Below, piece by piece: positions 1 through 16,609 of a stretch of DNA of 64,000 bases (its first letter is position 1; every line of letters begins with the position of its first letter). The DNA comes from Haliangium sp963772315. Its GTDB lineage: Bacteria; Myxococcota_A; Polyangia; Haliangiales; Haliangiaceae. The notes under the pieces are model-generated. The model made no database searches. It saw only the letters and a list, made by a program, of their open reading frames with translations, and was not told the DNA's origin. The stretch is taken from contig CAVYWJ010000004.1 of assembly GCA_963772315.1 (NCBI GenBank), positions 2,046,001 through 2,110,000 on the forward strand, read 5' to 3'. The translations under genes were made by a program, and so were the position numbers.

Positions 1-2147
<2,147 letters not shown>

Positions 2148-2569
2148 GGAGCTATTCTCGCTGGCGCTCGTCAGCGAGCGCAAGTATACGGGGCGCGGAC
2201 GACGTCATGATCGATACAGGAAATTTCGGCACAGCAAGCACGGTCGTGGCGCGCGATACCGTGTTGATTCGAGCTGGTGCGCGACATGACACGGCCGAGG
2301 CGGCGGTCTGAGCTGAGCGATGGGGATGGATATGCAATGCCATGCCACGATGTATCGGATGTTGCATGGAGCACATCTCCATTCCCCGCATTCTTACATC
2401 AAACGCCAACCTGAAAGAAGCTGCAGACACTGCGGCCTTCGTCGAAGAGTTTGCCTCAGAATACAGGAGCAGTCTCAGGAGGAGAAGAACTCCGGGCCGC
2501 ATCTGCGGTCATGATCCCGCTAGCTCTTGACTGGCGAAAAATTTTCGTCACGCGCGATCCACGGTGGCA
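2148..2569. other. intergenic region between two minus-strand genes
   Basis: I see no credible coding frame here. A 13-nt AT-rich palindrome (CGAAAAATTTTCG, 2535-2547) lies just downstream of the stress-protein stop and could help end its transcript. The rest should hold the promoter of the kinase gene that starts at 2147, but I could not recognise boxes. Confidence 0.4.
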
Positions 2570-3445
2570 TCACTTCGCGGCCGGGGATCGTGCCACCAGC
2601 ACCGAGCAGGGCGCATGACGTGCGGTTGCTTCGGCCACGCTGCCCAGGAGCCAGCGCGTGAGACCGCGGCGGCCATGGCTGCCGGTGACCACCAGGTCGT
2701 AGTCACCGCTGCCGAGCTCGTGCTGGATACCGAGCCTGGTCGGCGCTTCCCCGGTGTGGAACGAGATCTGGTTGCGCGGGCTGCGGAAGCGCTGGATGAG
2801 CTCCTCGCCTGCGGCCCGGGTGCTGCTGTCGATTTCTTCGCGCAGGGCCTCCGGCTCGGGCACCGGGCCGCCATATGGACTGTGCCACCAGTGCCAGACC
2901 TCGATGCGTGCGCCCTCGGCAGCCAGGCTGGTGGCCATCACCAGCGCGTGAGCGGCGCTGTCCGAGAAGTCGGTGGGCACGAGGATGTGGCGGTAGCCGG
3001 CGCTCATGCTCTCACCTGGCCGCGCGACCAAGGCGTTGGTGTGGGTGTGCCGGATGACCTTCTCTGCCACGCTGCCGAGCAACAAGTGGGTAAGGCCTGT
3101 GAAGCCGTGCGTGCCCACGACGACCAGATCGGCACCGAGCGCTGCAGCGCGATCGGTGAGCGCTGCGTCGGGCGCGTCTTCAACCAGCTCGTACGAGACC
3201 TGCAAGCCCTGGTCGCTCATCCAGGTACGCAGCGCATCGAGCCGTTCCTGGCTGTATGTGCGTTGGTGCTGCAGCATGGTGGCCCACTGGCTGGCGAGCG
3301 AGCGGTTGGGTGGATCCACGACCGGGCACGCGTGCACGAGAGTGATATTTGCGCCGGTAACGCGGGCGATGTGGAGCGCGTGCTTCACAGCTACCTCGGA
3401 TTCGGGCGAGAAATCGGTTCCAACGACGATCTGCTGAATGGTCAT
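2570..3445 (-). CDS. universal stress protein with two tandem UspA domains
   Basis: The 291-residue protein is two UspA folds in a row. Each begins with the usual strand (IVVGTDFSPES near residue 5; ILVPTDFSDSA in the second half) and ends with the ATP-binding signature G-x2-G-x9-GS (GTHGFTGLTHLLLGSVAEKV and GSHGRRGLTRWLLGSVAEAT). Both nucleotide loops look intact, so ATP-binding Usp function is likely. The start is the ATG at 3445, preceded by AAAGGAG eight bases upstream; a longer frame to 3532 is open but has no such site and would add an unrelated tail. It stands alone on its strand. Usp proteins act in the cytoplasm during stress and growth arrest; no specific partner can be inferred. 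Confidence 0.93.
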   Translation of the reverse strand: MTIQQIVVGTDFSPESEVAVKHALHIARVTGANITLVHACPVVDPPNRSLASQWATMLQHQRTYSQERLDALRTWMSDQGLQVSYELVEDAPDAALTDRAAALGADLVVVGTHGFTGLTHLLLGSVAEKVIRHTHTNALVARPGESMSAGYRHILVPTDFSDSAAHALVMATSLAAEGARIEVWHWWHSPYGGPVPEPEALREEIDSSTRAAGEELIQRFRSPRNQISFHTGEAPTRLGIQHELGSGDYDLVVTGSHGRRGLTRWLLGSVAEATARHAPCSVLVARSPAAK

Positions 3446-3794
3446 GAGGGAGCTCCTTTGGTTCTTTCTAGTGCATTTGCCTTGCCAAGAACCGGGCCAA
3501 GAACCGGCCGAACAGGGCAGCGTACGAGACAATCAGCTGGCGCAGTGCGCCGTAGGCGACCGCAGCGCGCCCGGCGTTCGCCATCGCAGGCCGTCAGTCG
3601 GTTTTGTACTTGCCATCAGAATCTGGATGAGTAGAATAAGAAATATGCAGATGGCTACGAGGCATATCGCCAGGAGGTGAATGAGCGTAGCAACTGATGA
3701 CGGCCATACCAATCGGCGCGGCGAACATCTAGATGGGTGATTGTGCCTGGACTGCAAACTGTATCACTCCCCATCTTGTGATGTCGCCCCAAGA

Positions 3795-4250
3795 GAGCAA
3801 CCAGCATGAATTCATGTCTGTTGCTCAGAAGAGGTTGGACATGACGGAGCAAACGCCACCGGGCCAGGAACGCCGCTCGCCGGACCTCGAGGCGAGCGGT
3901 AGGAAAGAGCTCTCGAGGTGATCACAGGATCTCTGACTCCGGTCGAGACAAGTGTCAAAGGCATTCGCTTGCACCTCTTGCTCACGAACAAGAGCTCGTG
4001 AGCAGAGAGCTCCTCTCAGAGCGACAAATCAGCTGATTCTCGGATGAACGCGCTGTGTTCGTTTCCGGGGCCTGCGCCCCGGAAACGACGATTCTTCCCC
4101 GGGATGCTCGAGACCGAGATCCCCAGGACGAATGGGGGGATGTCGCTGGTTGTGCGGGAGCAGTGCGCCTCCGGGTCGAACACCTCCAAAAATTCTCAAG
4201 AGCCTCAAAAGCTCGAATAAAGGCGGCCGCTGAAACGGCCGCTTTTTTTT
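3795..4250 (+). ncRNA. candidate structured non-coding RNA (hairpin-rich region ending in a terminator)
   Basis: No gene fits this stretch, yet it holds a chain of strong inverted repeats: an interrupted 32-bp dyad (3795-3826: GAGCAAC...CATGAATTCATG...GTTGCTC), a perfect 9-bp stem (3873-3881 with 3891-3899), a perfect 9-bp stem (3979-3987 with 3996-4004), the 12-bp palindrome AATCAGCTGATT (4027-4038), a perfect 12-bp stem with a 4-nt loop (4060-4071 with 4076-4087), a 6-bp stem (4119-4124 with 4136-4141), and finally an intrinsic terminator with eight Ts at 4219-4250 on the plus strand. A terminator with no upstream gene implies a plus-strand transcript here. The 5' end is unknown. It could instead be a long leader or remnant of decayed DNA. 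Confidence 0.4.
4219..4250 (+). terminator. intrinsic terminator
   Basis: The stem GCGGCCG (4223-4229) pairs with CGGCCGC (4236-4242) across a 6-nt loop and is followed by eight Ts. It points rightwards and lies 147 bp before the phosphoesterase start, so it ends something upstream. On the minus strand the tail CTTTATT is a weaker T-tract. Confidence 0.8.
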
Positions 4251-4396
4251 GCTCCGACCATTCTGCTCCGACCATCTATCGCTGCAGGCGGGCACGTGTC
4301 GCTCACGGCGGCATGGCACGGTGGCTGGCGCGATGGAGGCTCCGGCAGGTACACTCGTTCCCTCTCGCGGGCGCGGTATCTCGTGCCTACGGCGAG

Positions 4397-5641
<1,245 letters not shown>

Positions 5642-6094
5642 ACGCGCCAGGGCGGCGCGAGGATCCCGAGGCGCCGCGCGCGCAGGACGTTTTCGCCACG
5701 CTGTACGGTCACGGTGCCGAGGACCCAGATCTTGTAGCCGGGGCCGGCGATGCGCGGCCTGGCCAGCACGCCGATGAGCCGGTAGGCAACGCCGTCGTCG
5801 CCGGCCAGCCACAGCCCGCCGGGCCGCTGCTCGACCACACCGACCACGGGCGCACCCTCGCCGGCCACGTCCTCGATGACGTAGCCGGGGCCGCCCCCAG
5901 CGCTCTGCGCAACGCTTCGAGCCAGCCGGCGCACGCGCTGACCTTGCAGCCGACCGAGCTCTGCCTCGAGCGCTTCATCGACCTCCGGGACGACCTCCGC
6001 GCCAGGCGTGCCAGGAGCGGGCTGCGCCGGGGCGCGCACGGCCAGGGTGCACAGCAGGCACGTGAAGAGCAGGGCAGGGCGCGGCTTCATGCGC

Positions 6095-6485
6095 TCAGGC
6101 GGGCGAGTCCAGGCCGGTGAGAGACGCAAAGTACTCTTGCAGGGTCATCATGTCGGCGACGGCCAGGTCCACGAACTTGAGGCCCATGCCCGTGCTGTCC
6201 GGCTCGTCGCCGGCGCTGATGCGCCAGCGCACCTCGGCCGTGACCTCGATATCGCGTCGCGGCCTGGGCAGGTGCAGGGTGCAGCTCCACCCGTGTTCCC
6301 ACCGGCAGCGGCTCGGAGCAGAGCACGAATGCGCCGCCGGCACCGAGGTTGCGCGTGCTGGCCTCGATGCGCTGCAGGGCGCCCGCGTCGCCGGATGCCG
6401 CAGCGCGGTAACTCACCGAAACGCTACGTCCTGGGCGCGGCTTGCCGCGAAAATGCGTGGCTTTGTCTCGAGACAGCGGATCCAT
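6095..6485 (-). pseudogene. PilZ-domain protein gene with a single-base frameshift
   Basis: Two overlapping minus-strand frames together make one PilZ domain. The first gives SVSVSYRAA, STRNLGAGGAFVLCSE and VGTRVEL; the second continues with TLHLPRPRRDIEVTAEVRW, STGMGLKFVDL and LQEYFASL. Removing one base near 6281 joins them into a 129-residue protein in which no motif is lost. PilZ domains commonly bind cyclic-di-GMP, but the first half lacks a clear RxxxR motif, so binding is uncertain. The shift may be a sequencing error or a recent mutation; the otherwise conserved sequence favours one of these over old decay. Confidence 0.75.
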
Positions 6486-6603
6486 GTTGGCACCCGAACA
6501 TGCCGTGGTCCGTCGGGCGGCTCGGCGGCAGTGTACGACGGCCCCGAATCCAGGTGCAAACCCGTTTGACGTCGCAGATGTCAGCGAGTAGCCTCCCCTC
6601 GCC

Positions 6604-8460
<1,857 letters not shown>

Positions 8461-8522
8461 CCTGTGACCTGTGATGCGTGCCCGTGACGTGTCACCCAGT
8501 GACTCCATGAGGTCATGAGCCC

Positions 8523-9422
8523 ATGACGACGACGCCCGATATGTCCCTGTCACCGGTAGCGCTCGACCGCGGCGATGTCGAGGATGCGCGCGCGGCGCTC
8601 GAGATCGCGCGCCAGGTGGCCGCCGAGGCGACAGCGTTCCTGCGCGGCGCAGCCGGCAACATCGGCCGCATCGACACCAAGAAGACGCCGCGCGACCTGG
8701 TCACGGAGTGGGACCGGCGCACCGAGGATCTCATTCGCGGCCGGCTGCAGTCGCTCACGCCTGCGGTGCCGCTCCTGGGCGAGGAGCACGGCGCCTGGAC
8801 GCCCGAATCGAGCGCGTCGCTCGACCGCTGGCTGGTCGATCCGATCGACGGCACGGTCAACTTTGCTCATGGCCTGCCGTTCTTCTCGATCTCGATCGCG
8901 CTCGAGCGCGCGGGTCGCTCCATGGCCGGCGCCGTGTATGCACCGGCCATGGGCTGGGAGTTCTACGGCCATGCCGGCGGCGGCGCCTTCATGAACGGCG
9001 AGCGCATGGCCGTGAGTCAGGTGCCAGCCCTCGACCAGGCGCTCCTGGCCAGCGGGTTCCCCTACGACCGCGCCACCAATCCCGACAACAACTTCGACCG
9101 CTGGGAGCACTTCCAGCGCCGTGCCGGCGCGTGCCGGCGCTTCGGGTCGGCGGCGCTCGACCTGTGCTTCGTCGCCCGCGGCTGGTTCGATGGCTACTGG
9201 GAAAACCAGCTCAATCCCTGGGATGTTGGCGCCGGTCTCCTGTTCGTGACCGAGGCCGGGGGTCGTGTGACCACGTTCACGGGCGGACCCGTGCGCATGG
9301 CCGACGGTGAAGTCGTGGCCTCGAATGGTATCATCCACGACGAGATGCTCACCGAGCTTCTCCGTGCTGCGGCAGCGCCGCAGCGCCGGGCCTCCTACCG
9401 GACCATGATGGCCGAGCCGTGA
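8523..9422 (+). CDS. inositol monophosphatase family protein
   Basis: The 299-residue protein carries the full lithium-sensitive phosphatase signature: LLGEEHG (about residue 82), WLVDPIDGTVNFAHG (about 104-118) and NPWDVGAGLLFVTEAGG (about 230). These give all the usual Mg ligands. Family members dephosphorylate inositol-1-phosphate or related sugar phosphates, and some (SuhB) act on transcription. It follows the Mpl gene by 62 bp; that gap has a run of short TGTGACC/CGTGAC-like repeats. Its stop overlaps the GTG start of the next gene, so the two are probably translated together. Confidence 0.92.
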   Translation: MTTTPDMSLSPVALDRGDVEDARAALEIARQVAAEATAFLRGAAGNIGRIDTKKTPRDLVTEWDRRTEDLIRGRLQSLTPAVPLLGEEHGAWTPESSASLDRWLVDPIDGTVNFAHGLPFFSISIALERAGRSMAGAVYAPAMGWEFYGHAGGGAFMNGERMAVSQVPALDQALLASGFPYDRATNPDNNFDRWEHFQRRAGACRRFGSAALDLCFVARGWFDGYWENQLNPWDVGAGLLFVTEAGGRVTTFTGGPVRMADGEVVASNGIIHDEMLTELLRAAAAPQRRASYRTMMAEP

Positions 9423-10735
9423 CGACCATGCCGCGTTCCACCTCTTCTCGTATCCTCTGCGCCGCGCTGCTCGGCGCCAGCATGCTGGTCCTGATCGCGC
9501 CCGGCAGCGGCCCGGCCGTCGCTCAATCGCGGGGCGAGGATAGCGGTCGCTTCGAGCTCGACCTGGAGGCCGTGCAGGGCGTGCTCGCCATCCAGCAGAT
9601 CGGCGGCTGGCTGCTCTACGACCACGGTGGTCAGAATCCCATTGCCCTGGCCGTGCTCCAGCCGGCCGAAGGCCGCGTCCTGCATCGCTGGTTCTACCTG
9701 ATCCCGGCCGAGGGCCAGCCCGTGCTGCTCGCGCATCGCGCGGACACGGCGCGCTTTGGCCATCTGCCCGGCCGGCGGCTGGAGTACACGGATCACCCGA
9801 GCCTCGTGCGCAACCTCTCGTCCATGCTGAAGGGGATCAAGGAAGTGGCCATGGAGTACTCGCCCATGGCCGCGCTGCCCGATCTCTCGCGCGTGGATGC
9901 AGGCACGCTGGAGCTCGTGCGCGCGCAGGGCGCCAAGGTGCGCTCCTCGGCCGAGCTCGTGCAGCTCACCAAGTCGCTGTGGCGGCCCGAGCAGCGCATC
10001 TCGCACTACGTGGCCGTGCATCACCTCGACAAGCTCCGGCAGGCAGCTCTCGACCTCGTGGCCGAGCGGCTGCGCAGCGGCCAGCCTGTCACCGAGTACG
10101 ACGTCCAGGAGATGCTCGTGCGCGGCTACGAGGTGCGTGGACTGAGCGGGCCGCCGCCGGTCGTGGCGACCACCGCGCACGCGGCCGATCCGGTGTACAT
10201 GCCGGCCAGGCAGGGCTCGGCCGCGATCCAGAGAGGCGACCTCCTGCTCATCGACATGTCGGCCCGGGTAGCGGCGGACGGCCGGGCCGTGTTCGCGCGC
10301 ATCGCCTGGATGGCGTATGTGGGCGATGACGTGCCCAAGCGCTTTGCCGATCCCTTTGCCGCGCTGGTGCAGGCGCGCGACGCCGCGGTGCGCCTCATCG
10401 AGGACCGCGTGCAGCAGCGCCGGGTCGTCAAGGGTTACGAGGTTGACGACGAGGCGCGGTTGATCCTCGAGCGCGGCGGCCACAAGGACGACATCCTGCA
10501 TCGCACGGGTCACTCGCTCGACGTCGACCTGCACGGCGGCGGCGTCAGTCTCGACGGCTATTCCACGCGCGATACCCGCGCGCTGCTGGTCGGCGCAGGG
10601 TTTGCCGTGGTCCCGGGCATCTACGAGAAGGACGAGCTCGGCATGCGCACCGCCGTGGACGTGTACATCGGACCGGGCACGGTCGAGGTCACCACGCCAA
10701 CACAGACCGAGATCACGGCCATCTCCATCGAGTGA
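9419..10735 (+). CDS. secreted M24-family (aminopeptidase P-like) protein with a degraded metal site
   Basis: The protein (438 residues from the GTG at 9419; 435 from the ATG at 9428) begins with a signal peptide (RILCAALLGASMLVLIAPG) and has a creatinase/prolidase layout: an N-terminal domain then a pita-bread domain starting near residue 200. Compared with aminopeptidase P, the first Asp (LLLIDMS) and the His (HRTGHSLDVDLH) are present. The second Asp position reads FARIAW instead of xDITRT, the EPGxY Glu is Val (AVVPGIYE), and the RIED Glu is Ala (GMRTAVDV). Three of five metal ligands are thus absent. Creatinase shows that the fold can work without metals, so this is either a metal-free hydrolase or a non-catalytic binding protein. 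The start overlaps the previous stop by GTGA. Confidence 0.8.
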   Translation: MTTMPRSTSSRILCAALLGASMLVLIAPGSGPAVAQSRGEDSGRFELDLEAVQGVLAIQQIGGWLLYDHGGQNPIALAVLQPAEGRVLHRWFYLIPAEGQPVLLAHRADTARFGHLPGRRLEYTDHPSLVRNLSSMLKGIKEVAMEYSPMAALPDLSRVDAGTLELVRAQGAKVRSSAELVQLTKSLWRPEQRISHYVAVHHLDKLRQAALDLVAERLRSGQPVTEYDVQEMLVRGYEVRGLSGPPPVVATTAHAADPVYMPARQGSAAIQRGDLLLIDMSARVAADGRAVFARIAWMAYVGDDVPKRFADPFAALVQARDAAVRLIEDRVQQRRVVKGYEVDDEARLILERGGHKDDILHRTGHSLDVDLHGGGVSLDGYSTRDTRALLVGAGFAVVPGIYEKDELGMRTAVDVYIGPGTVEVTTPTQTEITAISIE

Positions 10736-10742
10736 CCGAGCC

Positions 10743-11342
10743 ATGGCGCCGACCGCAGACGTCGCGGCTGCGATCATCGCGGGCGGCGAGGCACGGCGGC
10801 TCGGCGGTCGCGTCAAGGCGCTGTTGACCATCGAGGGCCAGGCCGTGCTCGATCGCCAGCTGGCCGTGCTCGCGCCACGCTGTGTCGAGATCGCGATCTC
10901 GGCCAACGACCCGTCCCCGTTCCATGATCACGGCCTGCCCGTGATTCCGGATCGCCACCCTGGGCTCGGACCGCTCGCCGGTATCGCCGCCGCCCTGGCC
11001 TGGTGCCCGGCGCCCTTTCTCCTGGTCGTGGCCGGGGACATGCCGTACCTCGAGCCCGGGATCGTCGATCTGCTGCTCTCGCGCAGATCTGCTGCCGTGG
11101 ACGCGGTGGTCCCTTTCATCGGCGGTCTACCTGAACCTTTGTTTTCCCTGTACAGACGCTCTTGCCTGACCGTGGTGGAGCAGCGTCTGGCCGCAGGCCA
11201 GCGCAAGGTTGCCGCCCTGATCCTCGACGCAGGGCTGGTGATCGAACGCGTGGACGAGCGTGCGCTGCGCGCCGTGGACTCGCGGCTGCGCTGCTTCACC
11301 AACTTGAACTCGGTCGCAGATCTACCGCCCGGCACGGCGTGA
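10743..11342 (+). CDS. mobA: molybdenum cofactor guanylyltransferase
   Basis: The 199-residue protein has the nucleotidyltransferase loop AAIIAGGEARRLGGRVKALL at its N-terminus, the metal-binding VVAGDMPYL near residue 100, and the C-terminal NLNSVADL equivalent to the NxNTPxDL motif of MobA. MobA transfers GMP from GTP to molybdopterin to make the bis-MGD cofactor. It starts with the ATG at 10743, 7 bp after the M24 gene, so it sits in the same plus-strand run. No molybdoenzyme gene is in the window. Confidence 0.85.
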   Translation: MAPTADVAAAIIAGGEARRLGGRVKALLTIEGQAVLDRQLAVLAPRCVEIAISANDPSPFHDHGLPVIPDRHPGLGPLAGIAAALAWCPAPFLLVVAGDMPYLEPGIVDLLLSRRSAAVDAVVPFIGGLPEPLFSLYRRSCLTVVEQRLAAGQRKVAALILDAGLVIERVDERALRAVDSRLRCFTNLNSVADLPPGTA

Positions 11343-11378
11343 TGTGCAGCGGCGAATCCGCTATCGTAATTCTCCATC

Positions 11379-12482
<1,104 letters not shown>

Positions 12483-12653
12483 GATTTGGATTCCGAACCG
12501 GAATACACTCGCAGCAGATCCTGCGATACGTGGCACGAAGCCGGGTTTTGGTCTGGCCAATCGATGTTCGCGTGCACAGGTTCCAAGCAGGAGCGCGAAG
12601 ACAAGGACCGCCGCTTGCCCGGCGCGTCGCAACATGAACAACGGGTGACAGCC

Positions 12654-13337
<684 letters not shown>

Positions 13338-13390
13338 CAGTCCGGCCCGCGCCGGAGCACTACCAGAACCGGGCAGGCCCTGGGCGGAGC

Positions 13391-13444
13391 CCTGGCAGAA
13401 CCCTGGCAGAACCCTGGCAGAACCCTGGCAGAACCTGGCAGAAC
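13391..13444. repeat. 11-bp tandem repeat (CCTGGCAGAAC)
   Basis: Four perfect head-to-tail copies of CCTGGCAGAAC (13391-13434) are followed by a 10-bp copy. Imperfect versions continue on both sides (CCCTGGGCGGAG before; CGGACGAAGCCTGGGCAGAGCC after) from about 13375 to 13470. It fills the gap between the acidic-protein gene and the convergent sensor kinase gene. Confidence 0.9.
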
Positions 13445-13505
13445 CCCGGACGAAGCCTGGGCAGAGCCTGGGGCGTGGCCAGGCAAGGCCGCCACGCCAA
13501 TCGTT

Positions 13506-15245
13506 CTACGCGCTGGGCAACGACACCCAGAATGTCGAGCCATGCGGCTGGGCCGGGTCCATGCCTGCGTCGCCATCGAGCGTCTCGGCCAGATGCCTCA
13601 CGATCGAGAGGCCCAGACCCGTGCCGCCCATCGCGCGTGAGCGACCCGGATCCACGCGATAGAAGCGCTCGAAGATGCGCGCGCGGTGCTGCGGCGAGAT
13701 GCCGGGCCCATTGTCGGTGACCTCGATGCGAATCGCGCCCTCGTGCCGGTGCGCCGAGACGCGCACCATGCCACCGCTGGGTGTGTACTTGACCGCGTTG
13801 TCGAGGTAGTTCACCAGGATCTGGTCCAGGGCCTTGTCATCCGCGCGCACGCGCAAGGTCGGGTCGATGTCGAGCTCGATGCGGATGTCCTTGGCATGGG
13901 CGGCGCGCTCGACCGAGTCCACGGCGCCCTGCACGGCGCCCTGCACCGTGATCTCGTCGCTCTCCAGCTGATAGCGGCTGGCTTCGAGCCGCGCCAGATC
14001 GAGCAGATCATCGACCAGCCGCGACAGCCGTTCGGCGTTGCGGTGCAGCGCCTCGAGGATGCGCGGGCCGTGCACCGGGTCGCTCATCGCGCCATCGAGC
14101 AGGGTCTCGGCGTTGGCGCGTATGATGGTCACGGGCGTGCGTAGCTCGTGCGACACGTTGGCCACGAAGTCGCGGCGCACGGTCTCGAGCTGGCGGATGC
14201 TGGTGACGTCGTACATGACCACGATGCAGTCACTGCCCGCGCGCGACGGCGTGACCTGCGCCAGCACGCGCCGCGCGGGCGAGCCGGGCAGCTCGAACTC
14301 GCACGCGCTCGCGCCGGTGGCCTCGGCCAGCAGCCGGTGGATGGCCGGTGCGCGCACCAGCTCGATGAACGGCTGCCCTGCGGGATCGCCCTGCAACCCG
14401 AGCAGCCGCGCCGCAGCTGAGTTGCTCAGGACCACCCGGCGTTCGCTGTCCAGCATGAGCACGGCCTCGCTCATGCCTTCGAGCACGCCCTCCAGCCGCG
14501 CCCGCTCCGTGGCCAGGGCCGCGACCGTGGCCTCGATGTCGTCGGCCACGCGGTCGAGCGAGCCGGCCAGCCCACCGAGCTCGTCCAGGCTGCGCACCTC
14601 GGTGTCGCGGCGGCTGTCGCCCTCGGCCAGCGCGTGCGCGCTGGCTACCAGGTCGCGCAGCGTGCGCGATAGAAAATACGACGCGAGCCAGCTGACCAGC
14701 ACCGCGCCGAGGATCCCCATCAGCGCCACCACCAGGATCGGGGCGCGCATGCGCGCGGCGCCCGCGGTCATGTCGGCCGTGCGTACGGACACCCGCACCA
14801 CGCCGCGGCCTGCCGGATGCTGGAACGGGACCGCCTCGTGCAGCATCTCGGCCTCGAACGAGGGGCTGTAGCGGCGCGCGCGGTTGCGGCGCCCGGCGAA
14901 GGCCGCCGCGATCTCGGGCTGGGCCCGGTAGTCCTCACGGCGATTGCCCAGCGAATTCCCGGAATCGCAGAGCAGGCGCCGGTCAGGCGCCAGGATGGCG
15001 ATGCGCGTGCCGAGCGTGGCGCTCAGGTCTGCGCACGCGCGCTCCAGCGCGTCCGGCGACAGCGTGCCGGCGCTGGTCTCTGCCATCAGGCGCGCGGTGT
15101 CGGCGTGGCTGGCGAGCGCAGCGTCAGCGCGCTCCTCCAGGCTGCTCTCGAGCTCGTGCTGCAGATATGCGACGCAGGCCGCGCCCACACCGGCCATCAG
15201 CGCCACCGAAGCCAGGAACAACTTCATGCGGATACCGAGCTTCAT
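13506..15245 (-). CDS. phoR: PhoR-like sensor histidine kinase
   Basis: The 579-residue protein has a first membrane helix at 8-27, a periplasmic sensor region to about 165, a second helix (about 168-190), a HAMP linker (LVASAHALAEGD), a PAS domain (about 245-340), the H-box DFVANVSHELRTPVTI with the phospho-acceptor His, and the ATPase boxes NYLDNAVKYT (N), VTDNGPGIS (G1), RFYRVD (F) and GGTGLGLSIV (G2). The layout matches PhoR, the phosphate-starvation sensor. It lies 33 bp downstream of the response-regulator gene on the same strand, which supports a PhoB-PhoR pair. No pst or phoU genes are in the window, so the phosphate role is inferred from architecture. Confidence 0.87.
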   Translation of the reverse strand: MKLGIRMKLFLASVALMAGVGAACVAYLQHELESSLEERADAALASHADTARLMAETSAGTLSPDALERACADLSATLGTRIAILAPDRRLLCDSGNSLGNRREDYRAQPEIAAAFAGRRNRARRYSPSFEAEMLHEAVPFQHPAGRGVVRVSVRTADMTAGAARMRAPILVVALMGILGAVLVSWLASYFLSRTLRDLVASAHALAEGDSRRDTEVRSLDELGGLAGSLDRVADDIEATVAALATERARLEGVLEGMSEAVLMLDSERRVVLSNSAAARLLGLQGDPAGQPFIELVRAPAIHRLLAEATGASACEFELPGSPARRVLAQVTPSRAGSDCIVVMYDVTSIRQLETVRRDFVANVSHELRTPVTIIRANAETLLDGAMSDPVHGPRILEALHRNAERLSRLVDDLLDLARLEASRYQLESDEITVQGAVQGAVDSVERAAHAKDIRIELDIDPTLRVRADDKALDQILVNYLDNAVKYTPSGGMVRVSAHRHEGAIRIEVTDNGPGISPQHRARIFERFYRVDPGRSRAMGGTGLGLSIVRHLAETLDGDAGMDPAQPHGSTFWVSLPSA

Positions 15246-15278
15246 GGGCGCCGTCCAGGCCGGACGGCGATCATGATA

Positions 15279-16013
<735 letters not shown>

Positions 16014-16159
16014 GCTCTATGCTTAGCATGGCGCCTGTAGCGACGGTGTGACAGCCCGGTGACACGCCTGCTGCATGATCGTGACATGCTTGATGCTGCC
16101 GCTCGCGAGCGCCGGACACCGCGTCGCCGTGTGGTCTCGACGTTGTCGCCGGTGCTCGT

Positions 16160-16465
16160 TCAGGGCAGCGCGATGCGCGGCGTTTCACGATGATGACGAT
16201 AGAGCAGCACGACATGACCGAGCACCTGGGCCACCTCGCTCTCGGTCTGCCGGGCCAGCTCCTCGGCTGCGGCCTTGCGGTTGGTCTTGTCCTCGACGAG
16301 CGCTCCTTGCCCGATGCGGATCTTGATGAGCTCGTGATCGTCGAGCGCCTGATTCACGGCATGCACCAGCGCAGGCGAGATGCCGTCCTTGCCCATCTGC
16401 ACTACGGCAGCGAGGCCGTGCCCGAGCGCGCGGAGGTACCGGCGCTGCTTTCCAGTGAGTGACAT
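16160..16465 (-). CDS. yhbY: YhbY-family RNA-binding (CRM domain) protein
   Basis: The 101-residue protein is a single CRM domain: it opens with LTGKQRRYLRALGHGL, has the signature MGKDGISPALVHAVNQALDDHELIKIRI (positions about 25-50) and ends with VGHVVLLYRHH. YhbY proteins associate with pre-50S ribosomal particles. The ATG at 16465 begins exactly at the conserved start; the frame is open to 16570 but that extension is Arg/Pro-rich and does not resemble the family. Confidence 0.93.
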   Translation of the reverse strand: MSLTGKQRRYLRALGHGLAAVVQMGKDGISPALVHAVNQALDDHELIKIRIGQGALVEDKTNRKAAAEELARQTESEVAQVLGHVVLLYRHHRETPRIALP

Positions 16466-16609
16466 GCCGGGAATGTAGCCTGGCCGGCGCACAAAAAAAG
16501 ACCGGCGAGCCACGATAGGCACGCCGCTCGCGAGACCATCCGGGCTGTCAGGAGGACGAGGAGATCGCACGCACCTCAGCCGGCGCGCAACGGGACGCGC
16601 CCGCCCGCG

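Noticed and set aside
3671..3732. Perfect Shine-Dalgarno AGGAGGTGA followed by ATG at 3681
   Set aside because: The spacing is too short and the frame gives only 19 residues; the next ATG gives 11. I see no real gene.
4055..4396. N-terminal extension of the phosphoesterase to 4055
   Set aside because: It would translate through a 12-bp hairpin and an intrinsic terminator and has no resemblance to the family; the ATG at 4397 starts just before the first membrane helix.
8461..8522. Short TGTGACC/CGTGAC repeats before the inositol monophosphatase gene as an operator
   Set aside because: The copies are too short and irregular to separate from chance in a 62-bp spacer.
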